Notes: a model not told the origin generated them from the sequence alone. A DNA stretch of 21,045 bases from Anammoximicrobium sp032229885 (GCA_032229885.1 JAVYAJ010000163.1:1-21045), one strand, 5' to 3'. Positions 1-7,670 are shown, counted from the stretch's first letter. Numbers and translations: made by a program.

Positions 1-432
1 CGACCTGCAAACGTTGCGCCATCGCGCGACTGGAGACGCCGTCGGCAAACCAGTTCCGCAAGACTCCGTCGAGAGTATTGGGGATTGCCGAAGGACGCCT
101 CGAGGATTTCCTGTTAGTCAACCCGTTCAGCCCATCCGCTTGGCAACGATTCTCCCTGCGGCGCTGCGTCGCTACGGAGTGGCCCAAGGCGGTAGCGACT
201 TCTCCCTGCGCAGCCAAGTTGGCAAGGCAGAAATGAACCGCGGCATAACGAAGAGTCAGCGTGTCGGACACAGCAAAGCGAAACAAGGGTTCGTGCCAAT
301 GCAGGATGACGCGCACCCCTGCCTCATCCACGCAAGAGAGACCCCGGCTGATCGCGATCCTTCTCCGGCATCCCCCTCGTCTAATACGATACTCTCATCC
401 AAGAGAACAGGTGTTGTGTTGTTCGTGTTCAT
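1..432 (-). pseudogene. Helix-turn-helix transposase-like gene, N-terminal part, frameshifted, cut by window edge
   Basis: An ATG at 432 preceded by a good Shine-Dalgarno (AAGGAAG, 440-446) opens a frame of 58 codons that ends in TGA at 258-256. From about 345 the recognisable protein lies in the -1 frame, which stays open to the window edge. It reads VDEAGVRVILHWHEPLF, then a first helix-turn-helix-like stretch (QGEVATALGHSVATQRR), then a second (DGVLRNWFADGVSSRAMAQR). Tandem HTH proteins beginning with a VRV-type strand are typical of the DNA-binding N-terminus of transposases and transposon-associated regulators; I recognise the style but not the exact IS family. A re-read of one G in the GGGG run (345-342) would join the two frames. 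So this is either a one-base deletion in a dead gene or a programmed -1 site. The rest of the gene lies outside the window. Confidence 0.5.
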
Positions 433-490
433 GCCTTGCCTTCCTTCGTGACAGGCGTTCTTTCGTCTATCCGATAGATCCGAAGGAAGC
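433..490 (-). promoter_or_regulatory. Inverted repeat that covers the transposase ribosome binding site
   Basis: CTTCCTTCG (489-481 on the minus strand) pairs perfectly with CGAAGGAAG (448-440), and the second arm contains the Shine-Dalgarno of the ATG at 432. The 32-nt loop holds a smaller perfect hairpin, TCTATC/GATAGA. In a transcript entering from outside the element the SD would be paired. Hiding the start region in read-through transcripts is a known strategy for limiting transposase synthesis (for example in IS10). Function here is inferred from the sequence only. Confidence 0.45.
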
Positions 491-572
491 GGCTTTTATT
501 CCCGGCGATCGCTCGTTATTTCTGGACGATCAGCGGGGCCGGCAGCCCGAAAACCAAGGAGAAACAGGGGTA

Positions 573-589
573 TGTCAGGAGCTCTGACA
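573..589. repeat. Short palindrome at the integrase breakpoint
   Basis: TGTCAG-GAGCT-CTGACA is a perfect 6-bp inverted repeat with a 5-bp spacer. It lies exactly where integrase similarity ends and the upstream region of the HTH transposase-like gene begins. It may be the terminal sequence or the target duplication of the inserted element; a second end is not visible in the window. Confidence 0.35.
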
Positions 590-1769
590 TTGGCGTCCTG
601 TAGCAGGGTGGCGAAGCTGTGTCGCCAACTCTTCGGACAGGTGGCCTCCAGCAGACCGGCCGCTCGCGCGGTGCGGATGAATGACAGCCGGATCTGGTCG
701 GCCTGGACGGCGCCGGCATCCCGCCACACCGTTCCGGCAATCTTGGCGCGAGCCTCGCGAGACAAGGCCTGCTCCGTCTCCCGCTCGGCCTTTTCGATCC
801 GCTGCGTGACGGCGCGAGCGAGCCCCGCGCGGTTTGACGTAGCGAGCGAACCACGTCCGGGCTCGAACTGTTCACGCTGAAAGACGACTCTATTTGTCCG
901 CTGGCCGACGACGCGCCGCAAAACGGCCACCAGTTCGTCAATGAGAGGAACTGCCCATTCGCGGCGTGACTTGATCCGCCAGCTGAGTTCCGGCTTCTCT
1001 CGGACCTGCATCCAGCCGCTTTCGAGGTCCAAGTCTTCGATCAGCGAATGGAGCAGTTCGCCGGGGCGGAGGCCGGTCTTCACCAGAGTGAAGTGAATCT
1101 GAAATGTCCAGTCGTCCGCGGCGTTGCGGAAGACGATTTCAGTGTCGCCATCGAAAACGAAGATCGGCTGCGCGTCTTCGATGTGAAATCGCTTGCCGCC
1201 AAGCCCGGCGAAGGGATTCGCCCCGTACGGCGGCAGGCGCCGCTTCTTGGCCGCGTAGCCGTACAACGAACGGCAGGTCTTCAGGATGAATCGCACACCT
1301 TTGTCCCGCAACGCACATCACTTGGTGTGCGGGTGACCGTTCGGCGTGACCTTGCTGGACCGCAGGAACCGGGCAAACTGATCGGCCTGGATATCATGGG
1401 CCGGAGGATTGTCGCCAGCCTTGGTGGCGAACTGCTCCAGATGCTGCAACGCCGCGCGGTAGCGTCGGATTGTGGCCAGCGACGAACGCTGGATATGCTC
1501 GTGGTCATCCAAGAACCGCCGACACAACTCGGGCACTGTCAGCGGCGTGAACAAAAACATCGTAGGTGCCGCGGTCGCCAATTGGGCGTTGACCAGCGCT
1601 GCCACCTGATCCGCGAGGGCCTCTTCTTCGCCGATGCGGCGTCGGACCTGCTGCTGACCGTCGCGGTAGTAGACCCACCAGGCGCCGTGATGGTGGTATA
1701 GAGAGACCCGCCCGCCCCGTTTGCGGCGGGGCTTGCACCGTCGAGAACCGGCCGTGATTTGCAGTCCCT

Positions 1770-1800
1770 GATGCACGATTTGTGCACCAATTGTGCACCA
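1770..1800. repeat. Tandem TTGTGCACCA repeats near the integrase start
   Basis: TTGTGCACCA occurs at 1780-1789 and again at 1791-1800 (period 11 bp), each centred on the palindrome GTGCAC. A degraded third unit (TGATGCACGA) precedes them. Spacing of one helical turn between tRNA gene and integrase would suit recombinase arm-type or excisionase sites. Function is inferred. Confidence 0.35.
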
Positions 1801-1820
1801 GGGAGGCATTTTGCCGGCGC

Positions 1821-1861
1821 ACAAAAAACGCTAAGCTGCTTTTGGCAAACAACTTAGCGTG
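1821..1861 (-). terminator. Rho-independent terminator of tRNA-Ser
   Basis: Reading on the minus strand from the tRNA 3' end, ACGCTAAG (1860-1853) pairs with CTTAGCGT (1835-1828) and is followed at once by a run of six T. The 17-nt interior can pair further. Position, stem and U-tract fit an intrinsic terminator 19 bp after the tRNA. The longest integrase frame would start at its U-tract. Confidence 0.8.
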
Positions 1862-1879
1862 ATGGGTGGGAACTCAGAG

Positions 1880-1968
1880 CGGAGAGGACAGGATTCGAAC
1901 CTGCGGTAGGGAGTTAACCCTACACCGATTTAGCAAACCGGCGCTTTCGACCACTCAGCCACCTCTCC
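1880..1968 (-). tRNA. tRNA-Ser (anticodon GCT)
   Basis: The minus strand folds as a class II tRNA. The acceptor stem is GGAGAGG/CCTCTCC (1968-1962 with 1887-1881) with discriminator G at 1880. The D-arm is GCTGAGTGGTCGAAAGC, the anticodon loop TTGCTAA has GCT at 1934-1932, the variable arm is long and paired (TAGGG...CCCTA), and the T-arm contains GGTTCGAATCC. The long variable arm and GCT anticodon identify serine (AGC/AGU codons). CCA is not encoded. The 3' half faces the broken integrase, so this gene is the likely attachment site of the former island. Confidence 0.95.
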
Positions 1969-2556
1969 TGTGACGATCTTTGACGGCGATCAGACATCGG
2001 CATGCCTCGGTCGGTCGGGTCGGTCGGCCGACGTCTGCGCCAGCCGGGCAAGCGAGCCGCGGCGCCCGTGTTGTCAGTCCCCAGGGTCGGAGGCTCTCGC
2101 CGGACCATGTCCCGCGAAACTTGCCTGGAATCGCCGCGCTGCGGGACGCGCGTCGTCGCCGTCTCAGATTACGATCCTGAGTTTAACGAATCAGGACGCG
2201 CGGGTAAAGCGGTCATTTGCGCTTTCATGGCGGGGCGACGAGACGATCGAACGGCGCGCGGGCAAAACGGCGCGCGGGCGGCGTGCGGCTCGCGTGTTAT
2301 ACTTCGCGCGGCTTGATGATGGCGCCAGGCTGGGCAGGCTTCAGCCAAAGCGCGCCGTACGCGCTGCGGGATTCGGCGGATCATCCCCAACCGCGTACCG
2401 TGTACAATCGACGGCGGGTCGGCGCGAGACGTTTCCTCGTCCGGGACGCCGAACGTAGGCAGGCGGAGAACGTCGATCGGACACGAACGGGCCGGACCGC
2501 ATCGACGGCTTGACCGGAGGCCGGTCCGCGGCGACTGTCCGGCTGAACAGGGATCT
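1969..2556. other. Non-coding gap between tRNA-Ser and cardiolipin synthase
   Basis: I see no credible gene. It holds a short GGTCGG tandem run near 2010-2030. Two -10-like hexamers, TATACT (2298-2303) and TACAAT (2403-2408), could belong to promoters for the downstream gene, but neither has a convincing -35 box. Confidence 0.4.
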
Positions 2557-4011
2557 ATGAGAGACGGCGTATTCGCGTTCTGGTTTCACTTGTTCGCCGC
2601 GGCAGATGTGTTGTGCGCGCTCTTGGCGTCGGGACACGCCGTGATCTACAAACGCGATTCGCGAGCCGCGGTCGGTTGGGTCGGGCTGATCTGGTTGACG
2701 CCCTTCGTAGGCGTGCTGTTGTATGTATGGCTGGGCATCAACCGGATCGAACGCCGCGCGCGGGCGCTGCGCGCCGACCGCCGCGAGCTACGGGCGTCGC
2801 GGGATTTAGATACCGAGACGCGCGAACAGCTCGACCGCACCTTGGCCGCGGATGGCGAGCACGTGTGGCGGCTCGAACGGCTGATGCGCGATGTCACACG
2901 GCTGCCTTTGTTGTCCGGGCATCGCGTTACACCGCTGGTCGACGGCGATCAGGCGTATCCGGCCATGTTGCAGGCGATCGACGAAGCGGCCCGATCGATC
3001 ACGCTCAGCACGTACATCTTTGCTCGCGACAGGGCGGGCCAACTGTTTCTGGACGCGCTGCGGCGAGCGACGTCGCGAGGCGTCGAGGTCCGGGTGTTGA
3101 TCGATGCGGTGGGCGCGATGCGGTTCGGTTGGCGACCCATGTTGCACGCGCTGCGACGCGCGGGGATTCGCTGCGCGGCGTTCATGCCCACGATGATTCC
3201 GTGGCAGTTTCAGTACTCGAACCTGCGTTGCCACCGAAAGATCCTCGTGGTCGACGGGCGGATCGGCTTTACCGGCGGCATCAATATCCACGACGGCAAC
3301 TGTCATCGATGGGCGCCGCGGCGACCGGTCCGCGATGTGCATTTTCAGATTACGGGCCCGATCGTGACGCAGATGCAGGAGGCCTTCGCGACCGACTGGG
3401 ATTTCTGCACGGGCGAAATCCTGCGCGGCGAGCCGTGGTTTGCCCCGATCACGCCCGATGGCTCGGTTTTGGCGCGGGGCATTCCGGATGGACCGGACGA
3501 GGATTTCGACATCTTGCGTTTCACCTTGCTCGGCGCCCTCGCCTGCGCTCGCCGCCAGGCAATGGTTGTGACGCCGTATTTCTTGCCGGACGCGTCGCTG
3601 GTCGCGGCGCTGAGCGTGGCTGCACTGCGAGGCGTCCGCGTGGACATCGTCCTGCCCGCGCGCAATGACTTGGCCTTGGTCCAATGGGCGTCGACGGCCC
3701 AGTTGTGGCAGGTGCTCGAGCACGGCTGTCGCGTGTGGCTGTCGCCGCCGCCCTTCGACCATACCAAGCTGATGCTGATCGACGACGTGTGGACGCTGTT
3801 CGGTTCGGCCAATTGGGATCCGCGCAGCCTGCGGCTGAATTTCGAGTTCAACGTGGAATGTTACGACCGCGAACTGACGACATCCTTGGACGGGTTGGTC
3901 CGGAACACGATCGATCGATCGCGGCGCATCCGACTCGAGGACGTGGACGGACGTCGCCTGCCCACCCGCTTGCGGGACGGCGTGGCGAGGCTGTTGACGC
4001 CGTATCTGTAG
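2557..4011 (+). CDS. cls: Cardiolipin synthase (phospholipase D superfamily)
   Basis: This enzyme makes cardiolipin at the cytoplasmic membrane, normally by condensing two phosphatidylglycerols. The 484-aa length matches the ClsA type. Two hydrophobic N-terminal segments (about 9-30 and 40-60) anchor it. Two HKD catalytic motifs follow: H226-x-K228-x4-D233 with the usual FTGG-IN continuation, and H402-T-K404-x4-D409 followed by GSANWDPRSL. The sequence between them (VVTPYFLPD) is also characteristic. The ATG at 2557 is preceded by AGGGA at suitable spacing and places the first helix at the N-terminus, so I keep it. It appears monocistronic, with more than 400 bp of non-coding DNA on each side. 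All key residues are present. Confidence 0.93.
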   Translation: MRDGVFAFWFHLFAAADVLCALLASGHAVIYKRDSRAAVGWVGLIWLTPFVGVLLYVWLGINRIERRARALRADRRELRASRDLDTETREQLDRTLAADGEHVWRLERLMRDVTRLPLLSGHRVTPLVDGDQAYPAMLQAIDEAARSITLSTYIFARDRAGQLFLDALRRATSRGVEVRVLIDAVGAMRFGWRPMLHALRRAGIRCAAFMPTMIPWQFQYSNLRCHRKILVVDGRIGFTGGINIHDGNCHRWAPRRPVRDVHFQITGPIVTQMQEAFATDWDFCTGEILRGEPWFAPITPDGSVLARGIPDGPDEDFDILRFTLLGALACARRQAMVVTPYFLPDASLVAALSVAALRGVRVDIVLPARNDLALVQWASTAQLWQVLEHGCRVWLSPPPFDHTKLMLIDDVWTLFGSANWDPRSLRLNFEFNVECYDRELTTSLDGLVRNTIDRSRRIRLEDVDGRRLPTRLRDGVARLLTPYL

Positions 4012-4446
4012 AGCGGTGTCCAAGCTGAACATCGGGGAGAGGGGCGGTTGTCACTACGCGAAACTGGAATTATGAGGGGCGCGGAATGGCGTGTCGTTCC
4101 AGATTGCCGGAAGAGCGATCTGGGTATGACATGATGGTGGGCGAAATCGCTCGGAAACGAGCGCCAGGAAGTCGCCGCCTTGGAGAGACGCGCTCCGTCG
4201 CGTCCGCACGTTGCGTTCCGTTACATCCATCCGGTTACGGCCACGCGTAGAGCGTGGCCCTCCAGGCGTGCATCTGGTTGCGGCCACGCGTAGAGCGTGG
4301 CCCTCGGTCGCTGCGCGTGTCCATCCATTCGAGCATGGCGCGACCGCGCGATCCGGCGTCCCGCGCCGCGCGGATTGACACGAATCGCGTCGTTCAGGAC
4401 ACTGGCGTTCAACGCAGACAGCAATCCCGGTCCGGAGTTTCCCACG
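4012..4446. other. Non-coding gap with two palindromic repeats
   Basis: I see no gene between cls and the BRCT/MerR/TPR gene; the long open frame here on the minus strand is an antisense shadow. The main structure is the pair of hairpin repeats annotated separately. No clear promoter was found. Confidence 0.45.
4236..4305. repeat. Two REP-like hairpin repeats, 43-bp period
   Basis: Each unit contains a perfect 8-bp stem, GGCCACGC, a 5-nt loop GTAGA and GCGTGGCC (4239-4259 and 4282-4302). The units share a longer context, GGTT(A/G)C before and CTC after. Their small size, palindromy and position between genes resemble REP/BIME-type intergenic repeats. They probably occur many times in this genome, which cannot be checked from one window. 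Confidence 0.7.
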
Positions 4447-5649
4447 ATGTCGCTCGATCCCAATTCCGATGCCCTTCCGCTGGCGGGACGACGGGTCGCT
4501 TTCTTGGGGCGGCTGGGCGGGGTCACGCGGCGCGAAGCGCAGCGGCTGGTGCGGCAGCAAGGCGGCGTGCCCGTCGACACTCCGGCCGCTGGCGCTGATC
4601 TCGTGGTGATCGGGGCGGACGAGTTGCCGTTGAACGACGACGACGCAATCCTGGACGATGCGACTCGACGGGCGGCCGCAGCCGGCCGAATCGAGATCAT
4701 CGGGGAAACCGAACTGTGGCAGCGGCTGGGAATGATGGAGAGCGAGCAGCACGTCCAGCGTTTGTACACGCCGGCGATGCTTGCCGACCTGTTGGGCGTT
4801 TCGGTGGCGACGATTCGGCTGTGGCATCGCCGCAATCTGATCGTTCCGGCGCGGACCGTGCATCGGTTGCCGTATTTCGATTTTCAGGAAGTCGCCACGG
4901 CTCGCCGGCTCGCTCGCTTGCTGGCGACCGGAGTTTCGGCTGCGACCATCCAAAAGAGGCTGAGCGAACTGTCTCGATTCGTCGCGGAGGTCGAACGGCC
5001 GCTGACGCAACTGTCGATCATCATCGAAGGGCGTCAATTGTTGCTGCGACAGGGCGCAGGTCTGATCGATCCGGGCGGACAGCGACGATTCGATTTCGAC
5101 GCCTACGAGGATCGGACGGGATCGGCCGGCGAGGAAAGCGATGTCGGCCTGACGTTGCATTTCGAACGTCGCGCGGCCGACGAAGTGACGCCGCCCGCCG
5201 ATGACGAAGTCCTGACGTTGGCCGCGCAATTCGAGGACGAAGGCCGTCTCGAAGAAGCGGCCGAAATGTATCGACTGGCCTTGTCCGTCGTCGGCCCCTC
5301 GCCGGAGATCTGCTTTCAATTGGCCGAGTCGCTGTATCAGCTCGGAGACTTGGCCGGCGCCCGCGAGCGGTACTATATGGCGATCGAGCTGGACGAAGAC
5401 TATGTCGAGGCGCGGGCGAACCTGGCGTGTGTTCTGGCCGAGATGGGGCAGACGGAACTGGCGCTCGCGGCGTTCGAAGGCGCGCTGAAATACCATCCTG
5501 ATTTTCCGGATGTCCATTTCCACTTGGCTCGAACCTTGGACGAGCAAGGGCGGCGCGCCGAGGCCGAGGAGCATTGGCGAGTGTTCCTCAAGCTTGCGCC
5601 CGACAGCCCCTGGGCCGACGAAGCGGCCGATCGGTTGCAGTGCCCCTGA
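4447..5649 (+). CDS. BRCT-MerR-TPR multidomain regulator
   Basis: A 400-aa protein with three parts. Residues about 12-95 look like a BRCT fold (LAGRRVAFLGRLGGVTRREAQ, VDTPAAGADLVVIG, then a C-terminal TELWQRLG helix), usually a protein- or DNA-end-binding module. Residues about 106-165 are a MerR-type winged helix-turn-helix (YTPAMLADLLGVSVATIRLWHRR, then FDFQEVATARRLARLLATGVS). Residues about 255-395 hold three to four TPR units (DEGRLEEAAEMYRLAL, QLGDLAGARERYYMAIELD, EMGQTELALAAFEGALKYHP, EQGRRAEAEEHWRVFLKLAP). I chose ATG 4447, with CGGAG upstream, because the BRCT domain starts just after it; the open frame begins at 4297 but that part runs through the repeat region. No effector-binding or metal-binding Cys residues of classical MerR proteins are visible. 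The target is unknown. Confidence 0.8.
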   Translation: MSLDPNSDALPLAGRRVAFLGRLGGVTRREAQRLVRQQGGVPVDTPAAGADLVVIGADELPLNDDDAILDDATRRAAAAGRIEIIGETELWQRLGMMESEQHVQRLYTPAMLADLLGVSVATIRLWHRRNLIVPARTVHRLPYFDFQEVATARRLARLLATGVSAATIQKRLSELSRFVAEVERPLTQLSIIIEGRQLLLRQGAGLIDPGGQRRFDFDAYEDRTGSAGEESDVGLTLHFERRAADEVTPPADDEVLTLAAQFEDEGRLEEAAEMYRLALSVVGPSPEICFQLAESLYQLGDLAGARERYYMAIELDEDYVEARANLACVLAEMGQTELALAAFEGALKYHPDFPDVHFHLARTLDEQGRRAEAEEHWRVFLKLAPDSPWADEAADRLQCP

Positions 5650-6150
5650 AAGGCCGCCGAACGCGCGGCGTCAGACGAGACGTCAGGCCAAAGCCCGGGC
5701 GACGACACGTCTTGTAGATGCGGCACGCGCCAGTACAGAAGCGGCGCCGATGCGGCAAGGCGAACCCCTCGAGGATGACCTCCGGGCAGGTGTATCGGGC
5801 GCGGGTGAGAATGACCAGTCGCATCGTGCGTGACGTGCGGCAAACGGAGGCCGAAGCCCGCTTGACAAAGGGCCATTCCGGGTCGCCCAATGCATAACGT
5901 GCGCATCTGACGACAACCGCGCAACCGCCAATGTCTAAGGGTTAGCGTTGGCCGGGCGTCCGTCTGCTGACGCTCGCCTGCACGCGGAACATCGCGCACC
6001 ATTGGTGGCGGCGGGTGGCCGTCTTGAGTGTTTCGCGCGCCGTCGGATCCGGCCGAACCGATCACGGATGCGACCATTTGGATGCGGGCACGTTTTGTTG
6101 AGACCGAGAGACACGGTGCGACGCGACGCGCGCCGCACGGGAGGAAAGTT
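5650..6150. other. Non-coding gap before the O-methyltransferase
   Basis: There are several short open frames on both strands but none has a recognisable domain, a convincing start or conserved-looking composition. I see no strong hairpin with a U-tract, so termination of the preceding gene is not obvious. The only clear signal is the Shine-Dalgarno (GGGAGG, about 6140) of the next gene. Confidence 0.4.
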
Positions 6151-7152
6151 ATGCAGGTCTACGATACGGAGCGTTTGTTGACCCTGATGCGCGGGTTTCA
6201 GCCATCCTGCGTCCTGGCAGCGGCGGCTGATTTGGATGTCTTCAACCAGTTGCAGGCCGAACCGCTGACGGCACGGGACGTCGCCGACCGGCTGCGGTGC
6301 GACCTGCGGGGGATGACCATCCTGCTGGATGCGTTGGCAGGTCTCGACATCCTGGTGAAGACGGGCGCTCGGTACGCCTTGGCGCCGTCTGTCGCCCCGT
6401 TGGTCGTCGATGATTCTCCGCACAGCGTGGCTGCCATGCTGCGACACCAGGCCAACTGTCTACGGAACTGGACTCTCTTGCCGTGGGTGGTCCAATCCGG
6501 CGAGGCGGCCGACGCCCCGTCAAGCGTTCGCGGCCCGAAGGCCGATCAGCAGTCGTTCATCGGAGCGATGCACGACGTCTCGCAGACGATTGCCGAGCCA
6601 CTGATCAGCGAGGTCAACCCCGGCGGCTTCGGTTGCGTGCTGGATGTGGGCGGCGGGTCCGGAACGTGGACCATGGCGTGGCTGCGCGCCGAACCGTCGG
6701 CGCGGGCGATTCTGTTCGATCTGCCCGCGGTCATTCCGCTGGCTCGCGAACGGCTGACCAACGGCGGCATGATCGAACGAGTCTCGCTGGTTGCGGGCGA
6801 CTTTGACATCGATCCGCTGCCGACCGGCGCGGACCTGGTCTGGTTGAGCGCCATCATTCACCAGAATTCCCGAGCGGAGAATCAGGGCCTGTTTCGCCGC
6901 ATTGCCGACGCGCTCGAACCGGGGGGCCGGATCATGATCCGCGACATCGTGATGGATGAATCTCGCACCACGCCGCGGGCCGGGGCCCTGTTTGCCGTCA
7001 ATATGCTGGTCGGCACGCCCGGTGGCGGAACGTATACGCTGACCGAGATCCGCGAGGACCTGGATGGGGCGGGTTTCGAGGACGTCCAGTTGATCCGCCC
7101 GGACGATGGCATGCGCGCCGTCGTGGCGGCCCGGTTGGCCCGCCGTCCGTAG
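6151..7152 (+). CDS. SAM-dependent O-methyltransferase, small-molecule (Methyltransf_2) family
   Basis: A 333-aa protein with the layout of the plant-type/CrtF-type O-methyltransferases. An N-terminal winged-helix dimerisation domain (about 1-90: GFQPSCVLAAAADLDVFNQL, LTARDVADRLRC, LAGLDILVKTGARYALAP) precedes a Rossmann methyltransferase domain. The SAM-binding motif I is VLDVGGGSG (163-171), LFDLP (188-192) follows, then GDFDIDPLP (216-224). The region usually holding the catalytic His is IIHQNS (His 237). ATG 6151 is chosen because GGGAGGAAAG lies just upstream and the domain begins directly; an upstream in-frame extension to 6028 has no support. Family members methylate hydroxyls of carotenoids, polyketides, flavonoids or acetylserotonin. 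No biosynthetic neighbours are present, so the substrate cannot be named. Confidence 0.88.
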   Translation: MQVYDTERLLTLMRGFQPSCVLAAAADLDVFNQLQAEPLTARDVADRLRCDLRGMTILLDALAGLDILVKTGARYALAPSVAPLVVDDSPHSVAAMLRHQANCLRNWTLLPWVVQSGEAADAPSSVRGPKADQQSFIGAMHDVSQTIAEPLISEVNPGGFGCVLDVGGGSGTWTMAWLRAEPSARAILFDLPAVIPLARERLTNGGMIERVSLVAGDFDIDPLPTGADLVWLSAIIHQNSRAENQGLFRRIADALEPGGRIMIRDIVMDESRTTPRAGALFAVNMLVGTPGGGTYTLTEIREDLDGAGFEDVQLIRPDDGMRAVVAARLARRP

Positions 7153-7202
7153 CGATCCGGCGCGCTCGGAATCGCCTCGGCGACGCAGGCCGTACCAAAG
7201 TT

Positions 7203-7670
7203 TCAGACGCCGGGCGGCGACTTGGCGTCGTTCGCGCTGGCGCTCGGCGGTCGGATGTTCGGCACAGGACCCGGTAGAACGACGGCCAGCAGTGACAGGA
7301 GCCAGCCGAGCAGCAGCAAGCTGCCGCCCACAGGCACGATCAAAGCCCAGCCTTTGACGCCGGTCAATACATAGGCGTACAGACCGCCTGAAAACAGCAA
7401 TGTCCCCAGGCACAATCCTCCCGCGCCCACGCCAAACAAGCGGCGCGGCCAGAGGGTCGAGCTCACGCCGAGGCAGATCAGCCCCAATCCGTGGTACATC
7501 TGGTATCGCGCCGCCACGTCCCAATTGTCCAGTCGATGTTGCTGTTCCAGAGGAGACAGCCCCCAGGTCGAAACGGCCCGTTTCAGGCCGTGCGCGCCAA
7601 AAGCGCCCAGGCCCACGCTGCCGAGCGCGAACAAGGCGCCGACGGCAAACCACGCTCTTGCAGCCATCAT
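7203..7670 (-). CDS. DUF423 family small membrane protein
   Basis: A 155-aa protein with four hydrophobic segments and the family signature GAFGAHGLK near residues 22-31. The YQMYHGLGLI stretch and a second GGLYAYVL segment follow, as in the YgdD-type proteins. The molecular function of DUF423 is unknown. Its ATG (7670-7668) overlaps the TGA of the upstream DUF2079 gene (ATGA), so translation is probably coupled and the two membrane proteins are co-expressed. The C-terminal 25 residues are polar and proline-rich, as a cytoplasmic or periplasmic tail. It ends 50 bp from the convergent methyltransferase gene. Confidence 0.85.
   Translation of the reverse strand: MMAARAWFAVGALFALGSVGLGAFGAHGLKRAVSTWGLSPLEQQHRLDNWDVAARYQMYHGLGLICLGVSSTLWPRRLFGVGAGGLCLGTLLFSGGLYAYVLTGVKGWALIVPVGGSLLLLGWLLSLLAVVLPGPVPNIRPPSASANDAKSPPGV

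Larger units (their letters stand above)
496..1824 (-). pseudogene. Tyrosine-type site-specific recombinase (integrase), disrupted
   Basis: Two consecutive frames in the same phase form one phage-type integrase. The first (1824-1318, start GTG 1824 or ATG 1809) has a short Arm-binding-like region (SLYHHHGAWWVYYRDG) and a core-binding helical region, ending NGHPHTK. An in-frame TGA (1320-1318) follows, and the protein resumes immediately (LRDKGVRFILKTCRSLYGYAAK) into the catalytic domain. That domain has the first Arg in TGLRPGEL and the WRHSFATLLQDANV box. After that box (about 585) family similarity stops and unrelated residues run to a stop at 496, so the segment bearing the nucleophilic Tyr is missing. 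It starts 56 bp from the 3' end of tRNA-Ser, the usual arrangement for a tRNA-integrating island. It is probably a dead remnant. Confidence 0.8.

Noticed and set aside
1318..1320. Selenocysteine (UGA recoding) in the integrase
   Set aside because: No recombinase uses Sec at this place, no obvious SECIS-like hairpin was noticed, and the gene is also broken at its 3' end, so a nonsense mutation is simpler.
2806..4032. Long minus-strand open frame (408 codons) opposite cardiolipin synthase
   Set aside because: It lies antisense to a gene with both HKD motifs, and its sequence is rich in Arg/Gln/His without domains, typical of an antisense shadow in GC-rich DNA.
4054..5574. Long minus-strand open frame (506 codons) opposite the BRCT/MerR/TPR gene
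   Set aside because: No recognisable domain and low-complexity Arg/Gln composition; the plus-strand protein has clear TPR and MerR sequences.
5588..5890. Possible small Cys-rich protein on the minus strand in the gap before the methyltransferase
   Set aside because: It overlaps the end of the TPR-coding region, has no good ribosome binding site and no recognisable family.
6520..7653. Minus-strand open frame spanning the methyltransferase end and the DUF423 gene
   Set aside because: It overlaps two well-supported genes in other frames and has no domain features.
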